A DNA stretch of 8,400 bases from Bacteroidia bacterium (GTDB taxonomy: Bacteria; Bacteroidota; Bacteroidia; NS11-12g; UBA955): the NCBI GenBank assembly GCA_014376345.1, contig JACMRS010000217.1, forward strand, positions 1 to 8,400, in the 5' to 3' direction. The translations under genes were made by a program, and so were the position numbers. Position 1 is the stretch's first letter; each line of letters begins with the position of its first letter. Below are positions 1 through 7,364 of this stretch, piece after piece. The notes under the pieces are model-generated. The model was not told where the DNA came from and did no database searches. It saw only the letters and a list, made by a program, of their open reading frames with translations.

Positions 1-737
1 AGATATTTATAACCACACCACACCGCAAAATCCACATCCCATTCATGCAATTTCAACCTCACATTGCCTGCGGCATGTGCGAGGTCGAAACCTACAACTG
101 CGCCCACTTTTTTACCAGCCTTGGTTATTTCGGGAATATTAAAATACTGACCGGTATAATATTGAACGCCACTGAACATACAAAGTGCAAGGCTGTCGCC
201 AAGCTCCTCAATTTTCGCAAGAATATCTTCTGTTCTTAAAGTATCTTCACCTTCGCGTGGACTGATTTCAACCACAGCATCTTCATAATCATAGCCATGA
301 AATTTAGCCTGTGATTCCATCGCATACTGGTCGCTCGGGAAAGCGCCGCTTTCCATTAAAATTTTATATCTCTTTCCTTCAGGCCTGTAAAAACTAACCA
401 TCATCAAATGCAGATTGACAGTCAGATTATTCATAATAACAACTTCCGATGGTTTGGCTCCTACTATTTCTGCAGCTTTTTCATTGAGGAATTTGTGGTA
501 ATGCATCCACGGTTTTGATCCTTTAAAATGGCCTTCAACTCCCAGATCTTTCCAGTTGTTAAGTTCATCCTGAATAGCCTGTAAAGCCGATTGAGGCTGC
601 AAACCAAGAGAATTTCCTGTAAAATATACCATTTGCTTTCCTTCATGTAAAGGGATATAAAATTTCTCTCTGAAAGAAGCCAGCTTATCCTTAGAATCCA
701 TTTCAGAAGCAAATGCTTCCGTATTAAAAAATTGCAT
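1..737 (-). CDS. kynU: kynureninase, N-terminal 245 residues (3' end outside window)
   Basis: Kynureninase is a cytoplasmic PLP enzyme that cleaves L-kynurenine to anthranilate and alanine, or 3-hydroxykynurenine to 3-hydroxyanthranilate, in tryptophan catabolism. The reading frame is open from the ATG at 737-735 to the left edge. Family hallmarks appear in order: FTGNSLGLQP (residues 39-48), EGHF (68-71), the GAFPSDQYAMESQ stretch (131-143), FDLAHAAGN (217-225) and WCGYKY (240-245). The cofactor residues fit: D218 should pair with the PLP ring nitrogen, H221 lies three residues on, and K244 is the Schiff-base lysine. The D-to-K spacing of 26 matches what I recall for the Pseudomonas fluorescens enzyme. 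The complete protein should have about 420 residues, so roughly 40% is missing beyond the edge, not through mutation. It starts 20 bases after the glycosyltransferase stop and has no visible promoter of its own, so it is probably read from the upstream operon. No other kynurenine-pathway gene is in view. The family call is very secure. Confidence 0.96.
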   Translation of the reverse strand, partial: MQFFNTEAFASEMDSKDKLASFREKFYIPLHEGKQMVYFTGNSLGLQPQSALQAIQDELNNWKDLGVEGHFKGSKPWMHYHKFLNEKAAEIVGAKPSEVVIMNNLTVNLHLMMVSFYRPEGKRYKILMESGAFPSDQYAMESQAKFHGYDYEDAVVEISPREGEDTLRTEDILAKIEELGDSLALCMFSGVQYYTGQYFNIPEITKAGKKVGAVVGFDLAHAAGNVRLKLHEWDVDFAVWCGYKY

Positions 738-757
738 GCTGCAAAGAAAACACAATT

Positions 758-2299
758 TTACTTATGCTGCCACAAATACTCGTTACCACTTTTACTTATT
801 ACCGAATCAGCAACACTATAATTTTCATGATACCATTCATCAGCATCAGCTGCATAGGTGAATTCAGTAAATTTATTTTTAGTGATAATAAATTCAGGAG
901 GATCTGTTCTTAGTTGATTCAGCATTGCAATGGCCTTGTCTCGCCCTGTCCCTTCAGCAGTTGCAATCCTGAAAAAGAAATGTGAAGCATCAGGAAATTT
1001 TACATTGGATATCATTCCGGTGCGAACATAATAACTGCAAAGTTCAGGGTTTTCTACAAATAGCTTTATGTTAGAACCGGGTACTGCTTTTATTTTATTT
1101 ACAATCGAATTCTCAATGTATGCAGGTTTATTAAAGGAAATATCTAAAAAGGTGGGTTTATTAGTATGATTGTATAAAAATAATATTATAGTTAAAGCAG
1201 CAATCCCATCTGTAGTTCTATGCAAATGGACTAAAAAAACGTTTCGGAAAATATATTTCAGAAAATGGTAAAATCCAAGCATTCCAAATCCTGCACAAAG
1301 TGTCATTGAAAACAAAGGCTGCAGATAATAATGCGCAAATTTGAAATTTGAAAATGATGCGGCAATTAAATCTGCCACAAACCATAATGTTACCATCAAT
1401 GGCAAATATTGATATCGCCTGTTTTGTGATGGAATAAATGAATAAATAACACCTGCAATTAATGACATCAGGTAAAGCACTCTGTTGGGCTGATCGTAAT
1501 AAGAAATAGTATAAAAATGAACAATATTTTCTTTTATTTTTTCAAATACTGATAAGTGACTACTTTCGAATTTGCTGTAAGCAATATTGTATTCGAGATA
1601 ATTAAGAAATCCTCCAAAATTTCCTTTAATACCAAGCTGGAAAATCATAAAAGCTGAAATAAGAAAATAGCCGCCGATCAAAAATAATTTAGGTCTTTTT
1701 CCTTTATTCCACAAAAGATAAATCTGGTAGCCGGTAATAACAATTAATGGTAAAAAATAAGGTTCTTTTATCCAGATACTAAAACCTGCAACCATGCCTG
1801 ATATAAGGTAAATCACATTATTTTGTTTTTCTTCATTGTAAAGAAAAACAGCAAATCCTGAAAGGAGGAAAACTGTTGCAAATTCTTCAGTAAAATTACC
1901 TGTTCCATAAATAAACTGACTATAATAAAGCGAAGTATAAACCAAGGTTCCGCCAACTGAAACAATGGAGTTTTTAGTAAGTTTTTTAAATATAGCAAAA
2001 GCTACCAGCCCGTTTATAAATGCAAAGAAAACTGAAAGCCATTTAATAGAAATAATACTTTCAGAAAAGTATAGGGCAATTTCATTTAATATAAAAATAC
2101 CCGGAGGTTTTGAGTCAAACACATCCACATAAAGCAATTTTCCATGTTTAATATGTAAAGCAATAGCTGAAAATGCACCGGGGTCGGTACTTACAGGAAA
2201 TACAGGAATAAAAAGGCATTTCGAAACAGCATACAATCCTGCAAGCAACAAACAGAAATAAAAGAAAAGTGTTTTATTGGATGAAGATTTCAATTCCAT
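758..2299 (-). CDS. GT-C fold membrane glycosyltransferase (PMT/ArnT-like, GT39/GT83 type)
   Basis: This 513-residue polytopic inner-membrane protein resembles the dolichyl/polyprenyl-phosphate-sugar transferases, which move a sugar from a lipid-phosphate donor to a protein or glycolipid on the outer face of the membrane. A first membrane helix (about 10-34) is followed by the acidic outer-loop motif STDPGAF (D39), where the catalytic Asp of this superfamily sits. Next comes YVDVFDSKPPG (57-67), a strong family signature. Further signatures are TEEF (137-140), IKEP (177-180) and FAHYYLQP (321-328). Hydrophobic segments continue to about residue 376. A soluble C-terminal domain (about 380-513) follows and includes a segment resembling the periplasmic tail of these enzymes. 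Its ATG shares one base with the TPM gene's stop (TAATG), which suggests translational coupling. No donor, acceptor or lipid-carrier gene lies nearby, so the substrate cannot be assigned. An ArnT role is not supported, because no other lipid A modification gene is present. Confidence 0.82.
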   Translation of the reverse strand: MELKSSSNKTLFFYFCLLLAGLYAVSKCLFIPVFPVSTDPGAFSAIALHIKHGKLLYVDVFDSKPPGIFILNEIALYFSESIISIKWLSVFFAFINGLVAFAIFKKLTKNSIVSVGGTLVYTSLYYSQFIYGTGNFTEEFATVFLLSGFAVFLYNEEKQNNVIYLISGMVAGFSIWIKEPYFLPLIVITGYQIYLLWNKGKRPKLFLIGGYFLISAFMIFQLGIKGNFGGFLNYLEYNIAYSKFESSHLSVFEKIKENIVHFYTISYYDQPNRVLYLMSLIAGVIYSFIPSQNRRYQYLPLMVTLWFVADLIAASFSNFKFAHYYLQPLFSMTLCAGFGMLGFYHFLKYIFRNVFLVHLHRTTDGIAALTIILFLYNHTNKPTFLDISFNKPAYIENSIVNKIKAVPGSNIKLFVENPELCSYYVRTGMISNVKFPDASHFFFRIATAEGTGRDKAIAMLNQLRTDPPEFIITKNKFTEFTYAADADEWYHENYSVADSVISKSGNEYLWQHK

Positions 2300-2934
2300 T
2301 AATTGGAATTAAGTATAAAAATCAATCCTTGTAAACCATCACGAAGTCCCTGAAAATATCGTCCCTTCTTAAACTCGGGGATCATCTCAGTTTTGATAAT
2401 ATCTGTGCTTTCAGCATTTGTTAAATAGGCTTTATGGCCAGATCCAACTTCTATAACAGTGCCTCTGTCATTTATTGATACCATCACCATAATACTTTTA
2501 TTGCCATTGTATTTCCACAAGTTCCATTCCTGATACAATTCTGCAGCGGCATCTTCAATGACTTTACCTGAAAGTGTATTAATAATAACAAGTGATATCT
2601 GATTTTTACGGCTGTCATATTGAACAGCAATCATACTGTCAAGTGTTTTTTTCTGAGAATTTGTCAGGATATTTGCATAATCATTTACCCAGCTTGTTGG
2701 TGCTGAGGGAATAATAGATGGCCACGTTTTTACTGCTGTGTAATAGGGCACACTGGGATAAGTGATTAATACTTTTGTGTGTGTTACAATTGTATCGAAT
2801 GTGGTATAATGAATTGTATCTGTCCAAACTCCTTTATCATTGATATAACCTTTGTGTTTTTTCTGTTTACAAGAAGTGTGAAATGTTAATGCTGCAAAGG
2901 AAAACAGCATGGTGATAATCATTAATTTTTTCAT
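2299..2934 (-). CDS. TPM-domain (DUF477/YgcG-like) exported protein, probable lipoprotein
   Basis: The product has 211 residues from ATG 2934-2932. A GTG at 2937-2935 would add one residue, but the ATG gives a TGATG one-base overlap with the upstream stop and is preferred. An N-terminal signal (KK then a hydrophobic stretch to about residue 18) ends in HTSCK, so C22 may be lipidated, although His at -3 departs from the usual lipobox. A Thr/Tyr-rich linker (about 25-75) leads to a TPM domain at about 82-205. Its hallmarks are WVNDYANILT, the ISLVIINTL strand, EDAAAELYQEWNL, the IEVGSGHKAYLT core and a MIPEFKKGRYFQGLRDGL C-terminal helix. TPM domains occur in membrane-anchored or periplasmic proteins such as YgcG, and some plant relatives have phosphatase or photosystem-repair roles. 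The bacterial function is not established. The protein ends soon after the domain and lacks the usual Gly-rich tail and C-terminal helix. It is coupled on both sides to its neighbours. Confidence 0.85.
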   Translation of the reverse strand: MKKLMIITMLFSFAALTFHTSCKQKKHKGYINDKGVWTDTIHYTTFDTIVTHTKVLITYPSVPYYTAVKTWPSIIPSAPTSWVNDYANILTNSQKKTLDSMIAVQYDSRKNQISLVIINTLSGKVIEDAAAELYQEWNLWKYNGNKSIMVMVSINDRGTVIEVGSGHKAYLTNAESTDIIKTEMIPEFKKGRYFQGLRDGLQGLIFILNSN

Positions 2935-3437
2935 CACATCAGCTCTATTAAAACCTGATTCTTATCTACTGCTTGCTTTTCACCTACTGCAATGGATTTT
3001 ACAACACCTTCACCCGGACTTTTAATAATATTTTCCATTTTCATTGCTTCAAGAATCAGCAAAGGATCACCTTTTTTAATGGTATCACCCGGCTTCACTT
3101 TAATGCTGAGTACCAGTCCTGGCATCGGAGCTTTAATGTCATTTACTTTATTGGTGAGCATTTTATCAAGGCCCATGCTGTGCAGAAGCTGATCGTATCG
3201 GTCTTTAATTCCTACTTCGTGAAGTTTTCCATTTATTTTCAACCAGAAAGTTTTTGTTTCCGGATCGTGTTTAATGAGCCAGATGTCAAAACTTTTATTA
3301 TCGAGAAGCAAGTGAAAGTGCCTTCCCGGCTCAGATACGATCATATCAAATGAACTAGCTTCGTCGCCAAAGAATACCTGATCTTCGTTGAACTTAATGT
3401 CAACCGGATTTTTTTGATTTACAGATGCCTGGTACAT
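2934..3437 (-). CDS. biotin carboxyl carrier protein (biotinyl/acyl-CoA carboxylase subunit)
   Basis: This 167-residue protein carries the biotin that shuttles carboxyl groups between a biotin carboxylase and a carboxyltransferase. The biotinyl domain occupies about residues 100-167. It opens with KAPMPG (102-107), continues through VKPGDTIKKGDPLLILE, and holds the biotinylation motif EAMKMEN, with K133 as the expected modified lysine. The hairpin mirror half, SPGEGVVKSI, follows. APMPG and EAMKMEN are closer to propionyl-CoA, methylcrotonyl-CoA or pyruvate carboxylase and decarboxylase carriers than to AccB, which usually has EAMKMMN. The N-terminal 99 residues are less conserved and resemble the leading region of stand-alone acyl-CoA carboxylase carriers. 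The start ATG (3437-3435) lies 41 bases after the stop of the large secreted-protein gene and has no Shine-Dalgarno sequence. No carboxylase or transferase subunit is in the window, so the partner enzyme must be encoded elsewhere. Domain identification is secure; the specific complex is inferred. Confidence 0.9.
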   Translation of the reverse strand: MYQASVNQKNPVDIKFNEDQVFFGDEASSFDMIVSEPGRHFHLLLDNKSFDIWLIKHDPETKTFWLKINGKLHEVGIKDRYDQLLHSMGLDKMLTNKVNDIKAPMPGLVLSIKVKPGDTIKKGDPLLILEAMKMENIIKSPGEGVVKSIAVGEKQAVDKNQVLIELM

Positions 3438-3478
3438 AAAGGGTCAAAATTCAATATTATTAAGCAGATAAAAAAACT

Positions 3479-6400
3479 TTATTCTCCTGCTACTACTATT
3501 TTTTCACGATTAACTGTTCCATTTTGCATTTGCAACTCAATGGTATAGATTCCTGAAGCAAGTCCTTTTACTGAAACAACAATTTCTTTAGAGCTGTATA
3601 TTTTATCAAAAACTTTTTTGCCAGTCACATCAAATAATGATACAGTTTTAACGTCGTTGTTTTCTGACAAGATGTATAAATTACTGACAGCAGGATTTGG
3701 ATAAATTTTGAATCCTCCAGCGTCATTAGCTGTTATGCCGGTATTGTCCGAAATTGTGAAAGTTTCTTCAATAGTGTCATTCTGTCTCAGCTGATCTCCG
3801 GTAGTTGTTACTGTAAGTAATGTTCTATAGTTGCCCGGAGTAGAAGTACTAAATGTGCTGTCAAAATAAACAGTTAAAGTCTGACCGGCATTAATAGCTT
3901 TGATTTTTGAACTTGAATATACAAGTGAACCATTGCCTTTATTATATATTTTTAATTTTACAGTTGCTGAATCCTCAGAATCTAGACCGTTATTTTTTAT
4001 TACTGCTTTTGGAGCTATTATTCCTGTATTGCTTTTTATTGTTGCTGTGTTTGCAGGGTAAAGCATATTTACGGCTGCAATATCAGTGCGGATTATAGAT
4101 ACAAATGTGCTTTTGAATGTGTCATTGAGAATTTGCTGATCAGTGGGAAGTTTAGTAAAAACTATAATTGAGTAAATTCCTTTTTTAGTGGCACTGAAAT
4201 TCTGATTAAATGTAATCAGTGCAGTGCCTCCTTTTTCAAGAATAGTATCATGAGACTCAAAATAAACAATAGTTCCCAAAGGATCTTTTATAATAACGTA
4301 AACCGGAAAAGGGGTGTTTTCATCTGAAAGTCCAACATTTTTGATGCCGGCTGCCGGATTGAAGACTTGATTATAGGTAATCACAGTATCAGGAACGGAA
4401 ATATAATAAGGCAGTACATCATGAGATTTTACAATATTGTAAAAAAGTTTAAGTGTGTCATTTGATTTAACGAAATCGTTAAAAAGAGTAGTGTAAACAA
4501 CAACTGAATAAACAACTTCTTTAGAAGGTTTAAAATCATCAAATGTAACAGTTGTTGATGTTCCTGAATCCAGAGTAATATTTTTCACAGAAAAATAAAC
4601 TTTAGATGCTCCTGCATAAATATCGTAATGTACATCAAAAGGAGTAAGCTGAGAATTGAAACCATTATTGCGGATAACTGCCTGTGGTTTAAATACCATA
4701 TTAAGTTCCAGAGCACTTGTATCTGAAGGTATTATTGAAACCGGCTGAACATCATCAGGAACGCCAACTGCAAATATTGATGAAAGCGTGTCATTTTTTC
4801 TGTCCTGATCACCTGGTAATCTACTGATCACTTTCATTGAATAATAACCTTTTATGTTAGGCACAAAAGTTTTAGCAAATGAAATTGAATTCGGACTGCC
4901 CATGTAGCTTGCAATTTTCACACTGTCAGAATATACTTTTACATTGTTTTTATAAATATAACAAACAACTGTAAAGGGCGTTGGCTGATTTTCCTGCCCT
5001 GCATTGGATACTGTGGCCATCGGCGCAATGGTGATCAGAGAAGGTGTGACGCTACTGCCAGGTGCAGGATAATTAATAGCAGTAACTGCTACATCATTAC
5101 TGCGGATAAATGAAAAATCTGCCCTTGTAGTATCGTTGCTTCTGTCGGTATCTATGTTAAGTGTTGTGAAAGCTATGAAATGGTAATTCCCTGTTTTCGA
5201 AGGTGAAAAAAGTTTGAAACTCATCAACGAACTGGCTAAAGAACCAAGACTGATACTTTTACTATCAGAATAAATAAGGGTATTAGTTGCATCATAAATC
5301 ATTGCTTTTACAACAAAGGGTCCTTGCTTGTCTACGCCGAAATTGTTCACACTTACTACCGGGTAAATTGTGTCTATGCCAATTTCGTAACTTGCTCCGC
5401 GCGATGGCTCAAATAGAGTGGTTAAACCCACATCTTTATACAAAGCAACAAAAATATTGTATTTAAGAGTGTCATTGTCTTTAACCTGATCATTGGCAAG
5501 CCTTGTAATTACTTCCACCTGATAATTTCCCGGCTGGGTTGGTTTAAATGTAGTATCAAATGTGATTTGATGTTTTCTGCCTGAAGATAGTGTGTCTTTT
5601 TTAGTACTGGTATAAATAATATTATTGTACTGGCGAATCCTTAGAGTAACATCAAATGGTACTTTCTGATCATTTGATCCATAATTGTAGATAGTAGCTT
5701 TTGGAGCAGTAGCTTTAAATCCTGCAAGTTTGATAGTATCTTTCGGTGAGTCGTAACTAAAAGGGGCAACATCATTTTGAGCTTGAATTCTGGGTTCTAT
5801 CAAAAATTTATAAGGAGCATCGGGTGCAAAATCTGCCCATGATGTATTGCCAGAAGGCGCAGTATAAAAGAAAGTATTGCTTCTTACAGGTTCCTCTATC
5901 TGATATCCAAAGGCTACATTGCTAAGCATAATCTGTCTAACACCGACATAAAAATTTCCACTAACCTTAACAGGTGGATAAACGGGAGTAAGGAATGTTG
6001 CTTTTGAAACAAGTGAATCTGAAGTCCAGATATTCGTTCCGGGAGAACCGTTGACGCCATCTGCTTTCCAGATTCCCAATTTGAAATTATTACCGGAAAC
6101 GCCGAAATTGACAGTAATCTGGTTGATGGATTTTAATGAATCAGAGTAAAATCTCGCTACAAAATCTCCTGTAGTGCCATTAAATCCTATTCCTCCCGGG
6201 GAAGGTGGCAATGAAATGTCTCTGTAAGAATAGATGTTATCTGTAGCCAGGCGCAATGACTGAAGTCTGTTATTGCTGTCATTGTCATCTTTAAAAATTC
6301 TCACTTCAAGAGTGTCAAGTCCTGTTTTTTTAATTTTGAATATTGGCAGTGTGTAGAGTTTTTCCTCGCCTCTTGCCAGTGAAATATAAAATGAATCAAT

Positions 6401-7213
6401 GTATTTATTGGCACCCTTACTGATAATATAAGTTTTCAGACCGGCTAAATTTTGCTTGCCGTCGTTTCGGAAAAGTGCTTTAATAGTATCAGGATTTCCA
6501 AGAGGTACAGGAATTTTACCTAGACTGTAAATTTTAATTACAGTAGCATCAGTATTGACTCTTGGGAATCCAATTCTCAATTGTGGATGCCTTTCGCTGC
6601 TTTGGTTAGTGGTGTCAGGAAGAGGAAGGATTCCGCTAAAAAATTTGGTTTGATTAACTGCGTAAGCAGAAACATAAGTTGAATTATCATAATTCCAGTA
6701 AATATTATCAGACTGAGAATTGTTTTGGGTATATTCAATCAGTATTTCAAGATTTTTACCAAGTAAAGTATCATAAACAAAAGGAGTAGAGAGATAAAAC
6801 CGTCTCCAGCCTTCTTGTGAGCCAATATCGGAAACAGGATCTTTACTGTATGTTTTTTTCATACCTGTACTTTTGCTTTCGTTAACCCAGTTAATGTTTC
6901 CTGCGCCAAAATCAGTTTTAACAGTTGTACGCAAAAAAATTTGCATTGTTGCGCTTCCACTAAGCCCGATTCCATTGCCATTTCTGTGAAATTCTAAAAA
7001 TGAAATAGTGTCACCTTGTACAAGTTTCTTCAATAAACTTGCCGGATAAATATAAGCAAATCTGCTGCATGAGGAAGTAAGCGTAGAAGTATTTGCAGGT
7101 CCGAAGAAGTTAGAATTTGTAAAAGTACCGCTACCTATGGTTAGTGATTGCGAACTACTTTCACGGGCAACTATTAAAATGCATGTAAGTATGAGTAGTC
7201 GGAATATATTCAT
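3479..7213 (-). CDS. large secreted repeat protein with type IX secretion (type A) sorting domain
   Basis: A 1244-residue exported surface or extracellular protein of unknown activity. A Sec signal peptide spans about residues 1-21 (hydrophobic core LLILTCILIV, likely cleavage near SSSQ). Residues 22-217 form a beta-rich N-terminal domain that I cannot name. Residues 222-325 look like a degenerate first copy of the later repeat (RNDG; NDSNN at its end). Residues 326-480 are another beta-rich segment. Six tandem CARDB-like repeats of 111-114 residues fill 481-1155. The C-terminal domain (1167-1244) starts FKIYPNP, continues SLFDVTGKKVF and LASGIYTIEL, and ends in a basic stretch with VNREKIVVAG. 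This is the classic type A signal that takes cargo across the outer membrane by T9SS, after which it is normally cleaved and the cargo attached or released. No catalytic motif is visible, so an adhesive, scaffold or matrix role is the best inference. It is the first gene of the leftward run. Confidence 0.92.
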   Translation of the reverse strand: MNIFRLLILTCILIVARESSSQSLTIGSGTFTNSNFFGPANTSTLTSSCSRFAYIYPASLLKKLVQGDTISFLEFHRNGNGIGLSGSATMQIFLRTTVKTDFGAGNINWVNESKSTGMKKTYSKDPVSDIGSQEGWRRFYLSTPFVYDTLLGKNLEILIEYTQNNSQSDNIYWNYDNSTYVSAYAVNQTKFFSGILPLPDTTNQSSERHPQLRIGFPRVNTDATVIKIYSLGKIPVPLGNPDTIKALFRNDGKQNLAGLKTYIISKGANKYIDSFYISLARGEEKLYTLPIFKIKKTGLDTLEVRIFKDDNDSNNRLQSLRLATDNIYSYRDISLPPSPGGIGFNGTTGDFVARFYSDSLKSINQITVNFGVSGNNFKLGIWKADGVNGSPGTNIWTSDSLVSKATFLTPVYPPVKVSGNFYVGVRQIMLSNVAFGYQIEEPVRSNTFFYTAPSGNTSWADFAPDAPYKFLIEPRIQAQNDVAPFSYDSPKDTIKLAGFKATAPKATIYNYGSNDQKVPFDVTLRIRQYNNIIYTSTKKDTLSSGRKHQITFDTTFKPTQPGNYQVEVITRLANDQVKDNDTLKYNIFVALYKDVGLTTLFEPSRGASYEIGIDTIYPVVSVNNFGVDKQGPFVVKAMIYDATNTLIYSDSKSISLGSLASSLMSFKLFSPSKTGNYHFIAFTTLNIDTDRSNDTTRADFSFIRSNDVAVTAINYPAPGSSVTPSLITIAPMATVSNAGQENQPTPFTVVCYIYKNNVKVYSDSVKIASYMGSPNSISFAKTFVPNIKGYYSMKVISRLPGDQDRKNDTLSSIFAVGVPDDVQPVSIIPSDTSALELNMVFKPQAVIRNNGFNSQLTPFDVHYDIYAGASKVYFSVKNITLDSGTSTTVTFDDFKPSKEVVYSVVVYTTLFNDFVKSNDTLKLFYNIVKSHDVLPYYISVPDTVITYNQVFNPAAGIKNVGLSDENTPFPVYVIIKDPLGTIVYFESHDTILEKGGTALITFNQNFSATKKGIYSIIVFTKLPTDQQILNDTFKSTFVSIIRTDIAAVNMLYPANTATIKSNTGIIAPKAVIKNNGLDSEDSATVKLKIYNKGNGSLVYSSSKIKAINAGQTLTVYFDSTFSTSTPGNYRTLLTVTTTGDQLRQNDTIEETFTISDNTGITANDAGGFKIYPNPAVSNLYILSENNDVKTVSLFDVTGKKVFDKIYSSKEIVVSVKGLASGIYTIELQMQNGTVNREKIVVAGE
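3482..3715 (-). other. T9SS type A C-terminal sorting domain within the repeat protein
   Basis: This segment encodes residues 1167-1244. The three usual blocks of the domain are visible: the opening FKIYPNPA with its conserved PNP; a central strand pair, VSLFDVTGKKVF; and the final LASGIYTIEL plus VNREKIVVAGE. The domain is followed immediately by the TAA stop, as expected for a C-terminal secretion signal. Its presence implies that the organism encodes a T9SS (Por/Gld/Spr proteins), none of which is in the window. Confidence 0.93.
3749..5773 (-). repeat. six tandem CARDB-like protein repeats (about 112 residues each)
   Basis: Starts of the repeats, each at a D(V/I) residue, fall at residues 481, 594, 707, 821, 932 and 1044, giving periods of 113, 113, 114, 111 and 112. 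Corresponding DNA blocks run 5773-5435, 5434-5096, 5095-4754, 4753-4421, 4420-4085 and 4084-3749. Each copy has a P-x-A-x-x-x-N-x-G-like segment near its start. Copies 1-5 have a PF-x-V strand (PF at 519, 632, 746, 858 and 968). Each closes with an NDT triplet (580, 693, 807, 918, 1030, 1145), and most copies carry a D about five to seven residues before it. Copy 6 has lost the PF pair. The copies differ widely in sequence and are similar only in pattern, so the duplications are old. CARDB-type units are seven-stranded beta sandwiches found in bacterial surface proteins; the assignment to that family is by pattern only. Confidence 0.82.
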
Positions 7214-7228
7214 GTGTCAAAATTTTTA

Positions 7229-7259
7229 TAAAGATAAGTAAAATATTTTTACGTGCAAA
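7229..7259 (-). promoter_or_regulatory. candidate Bacteroidota-type promoter for the leftward operon
   Basis: On the minus strand TTTG (7259-7256) is followed after 19 bases by TATCTTTA (7236-7229). This resembles the Bacteroidota sigma-ABfr pattern, TTTG then TAnnTTTG with about 19-21 bases between, with one mismatch at the last base of the -7 box. The predicted transcript start is around 7222, leaving a leader of only about 10 bases before the ATG at 7213. That short leader weakens the call. No Shine-Dalgarno sequence precedes the ATG, which is normal in this phylum. Confidence 0.35.
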
Positions 7260-7312
7260 ACAACCTTTATTTTCAGCACTTTTAGCCCCTGTTTCTGAAT
7301 AAATATTAAAAA

Positions 7313-7320
7313 TATTTTTG
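7313..7320 (+). promoter_or_regulatory. candidate -7 box (TATTTTTG) for the SlyD-like gene
   Basis: TATTTTTG fits the Bacteroidota -7 consensus TAnnTTTG exactly. Only a partial TGTT stands at the expected -33 position near 7290. Transcription would start at about 7326, which lies past the in-frame ATG at 7323 and gives a leader of roughly 40 bases to the ATG at 7365. The element therefore helps decide the start codon of the downstream gene. Confidence 0.4.
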
Positions 7321-7364
7321 AAATGAAAATAATTGGTGTGAGATTGCAGCAATTTTTTAATTTT

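Noticed and set aside
45..239. 64-residue plus-strand frame
   Set aside because: Antisense to conserved kynureninase residues including the FDLAHAAGN block; a shadow of that gene.
464..712. 82-residue minus-strand frame overlapping the kynureninase start region
   Set aside because: It lies in another frame of the same strand inside the highly conserved kynureninase sequence; its translation has no recognisable domain.
2973..3353. 126- and 66-residue plus-strand frames opposite the biotin carrier gene
   Set aside because: Both are antisense to clear biotinyl-domain coding sequence and show no family features.
3438..3478. Internal promoter before the biotin carrier gene (GAATTTTG on the minus strand)
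   Set aside because: It has a mismatch in the -7 box, no TTTG at a suitable distance, and would place the transcript start at the ATG itself.
3907..4098. 63-residue plus-strand, Leu-rich frame
   Set aside because: Antisense to the sixth CARDB-like repeat; the Leu richness comes from the opposite-strand codons.
7161..7352. 63-residue minus-strand frame across the divergent spacer
   Set aside because: It overlaps the start of the secreted-protein gene in another frame and the probable promoter region; no domain features.
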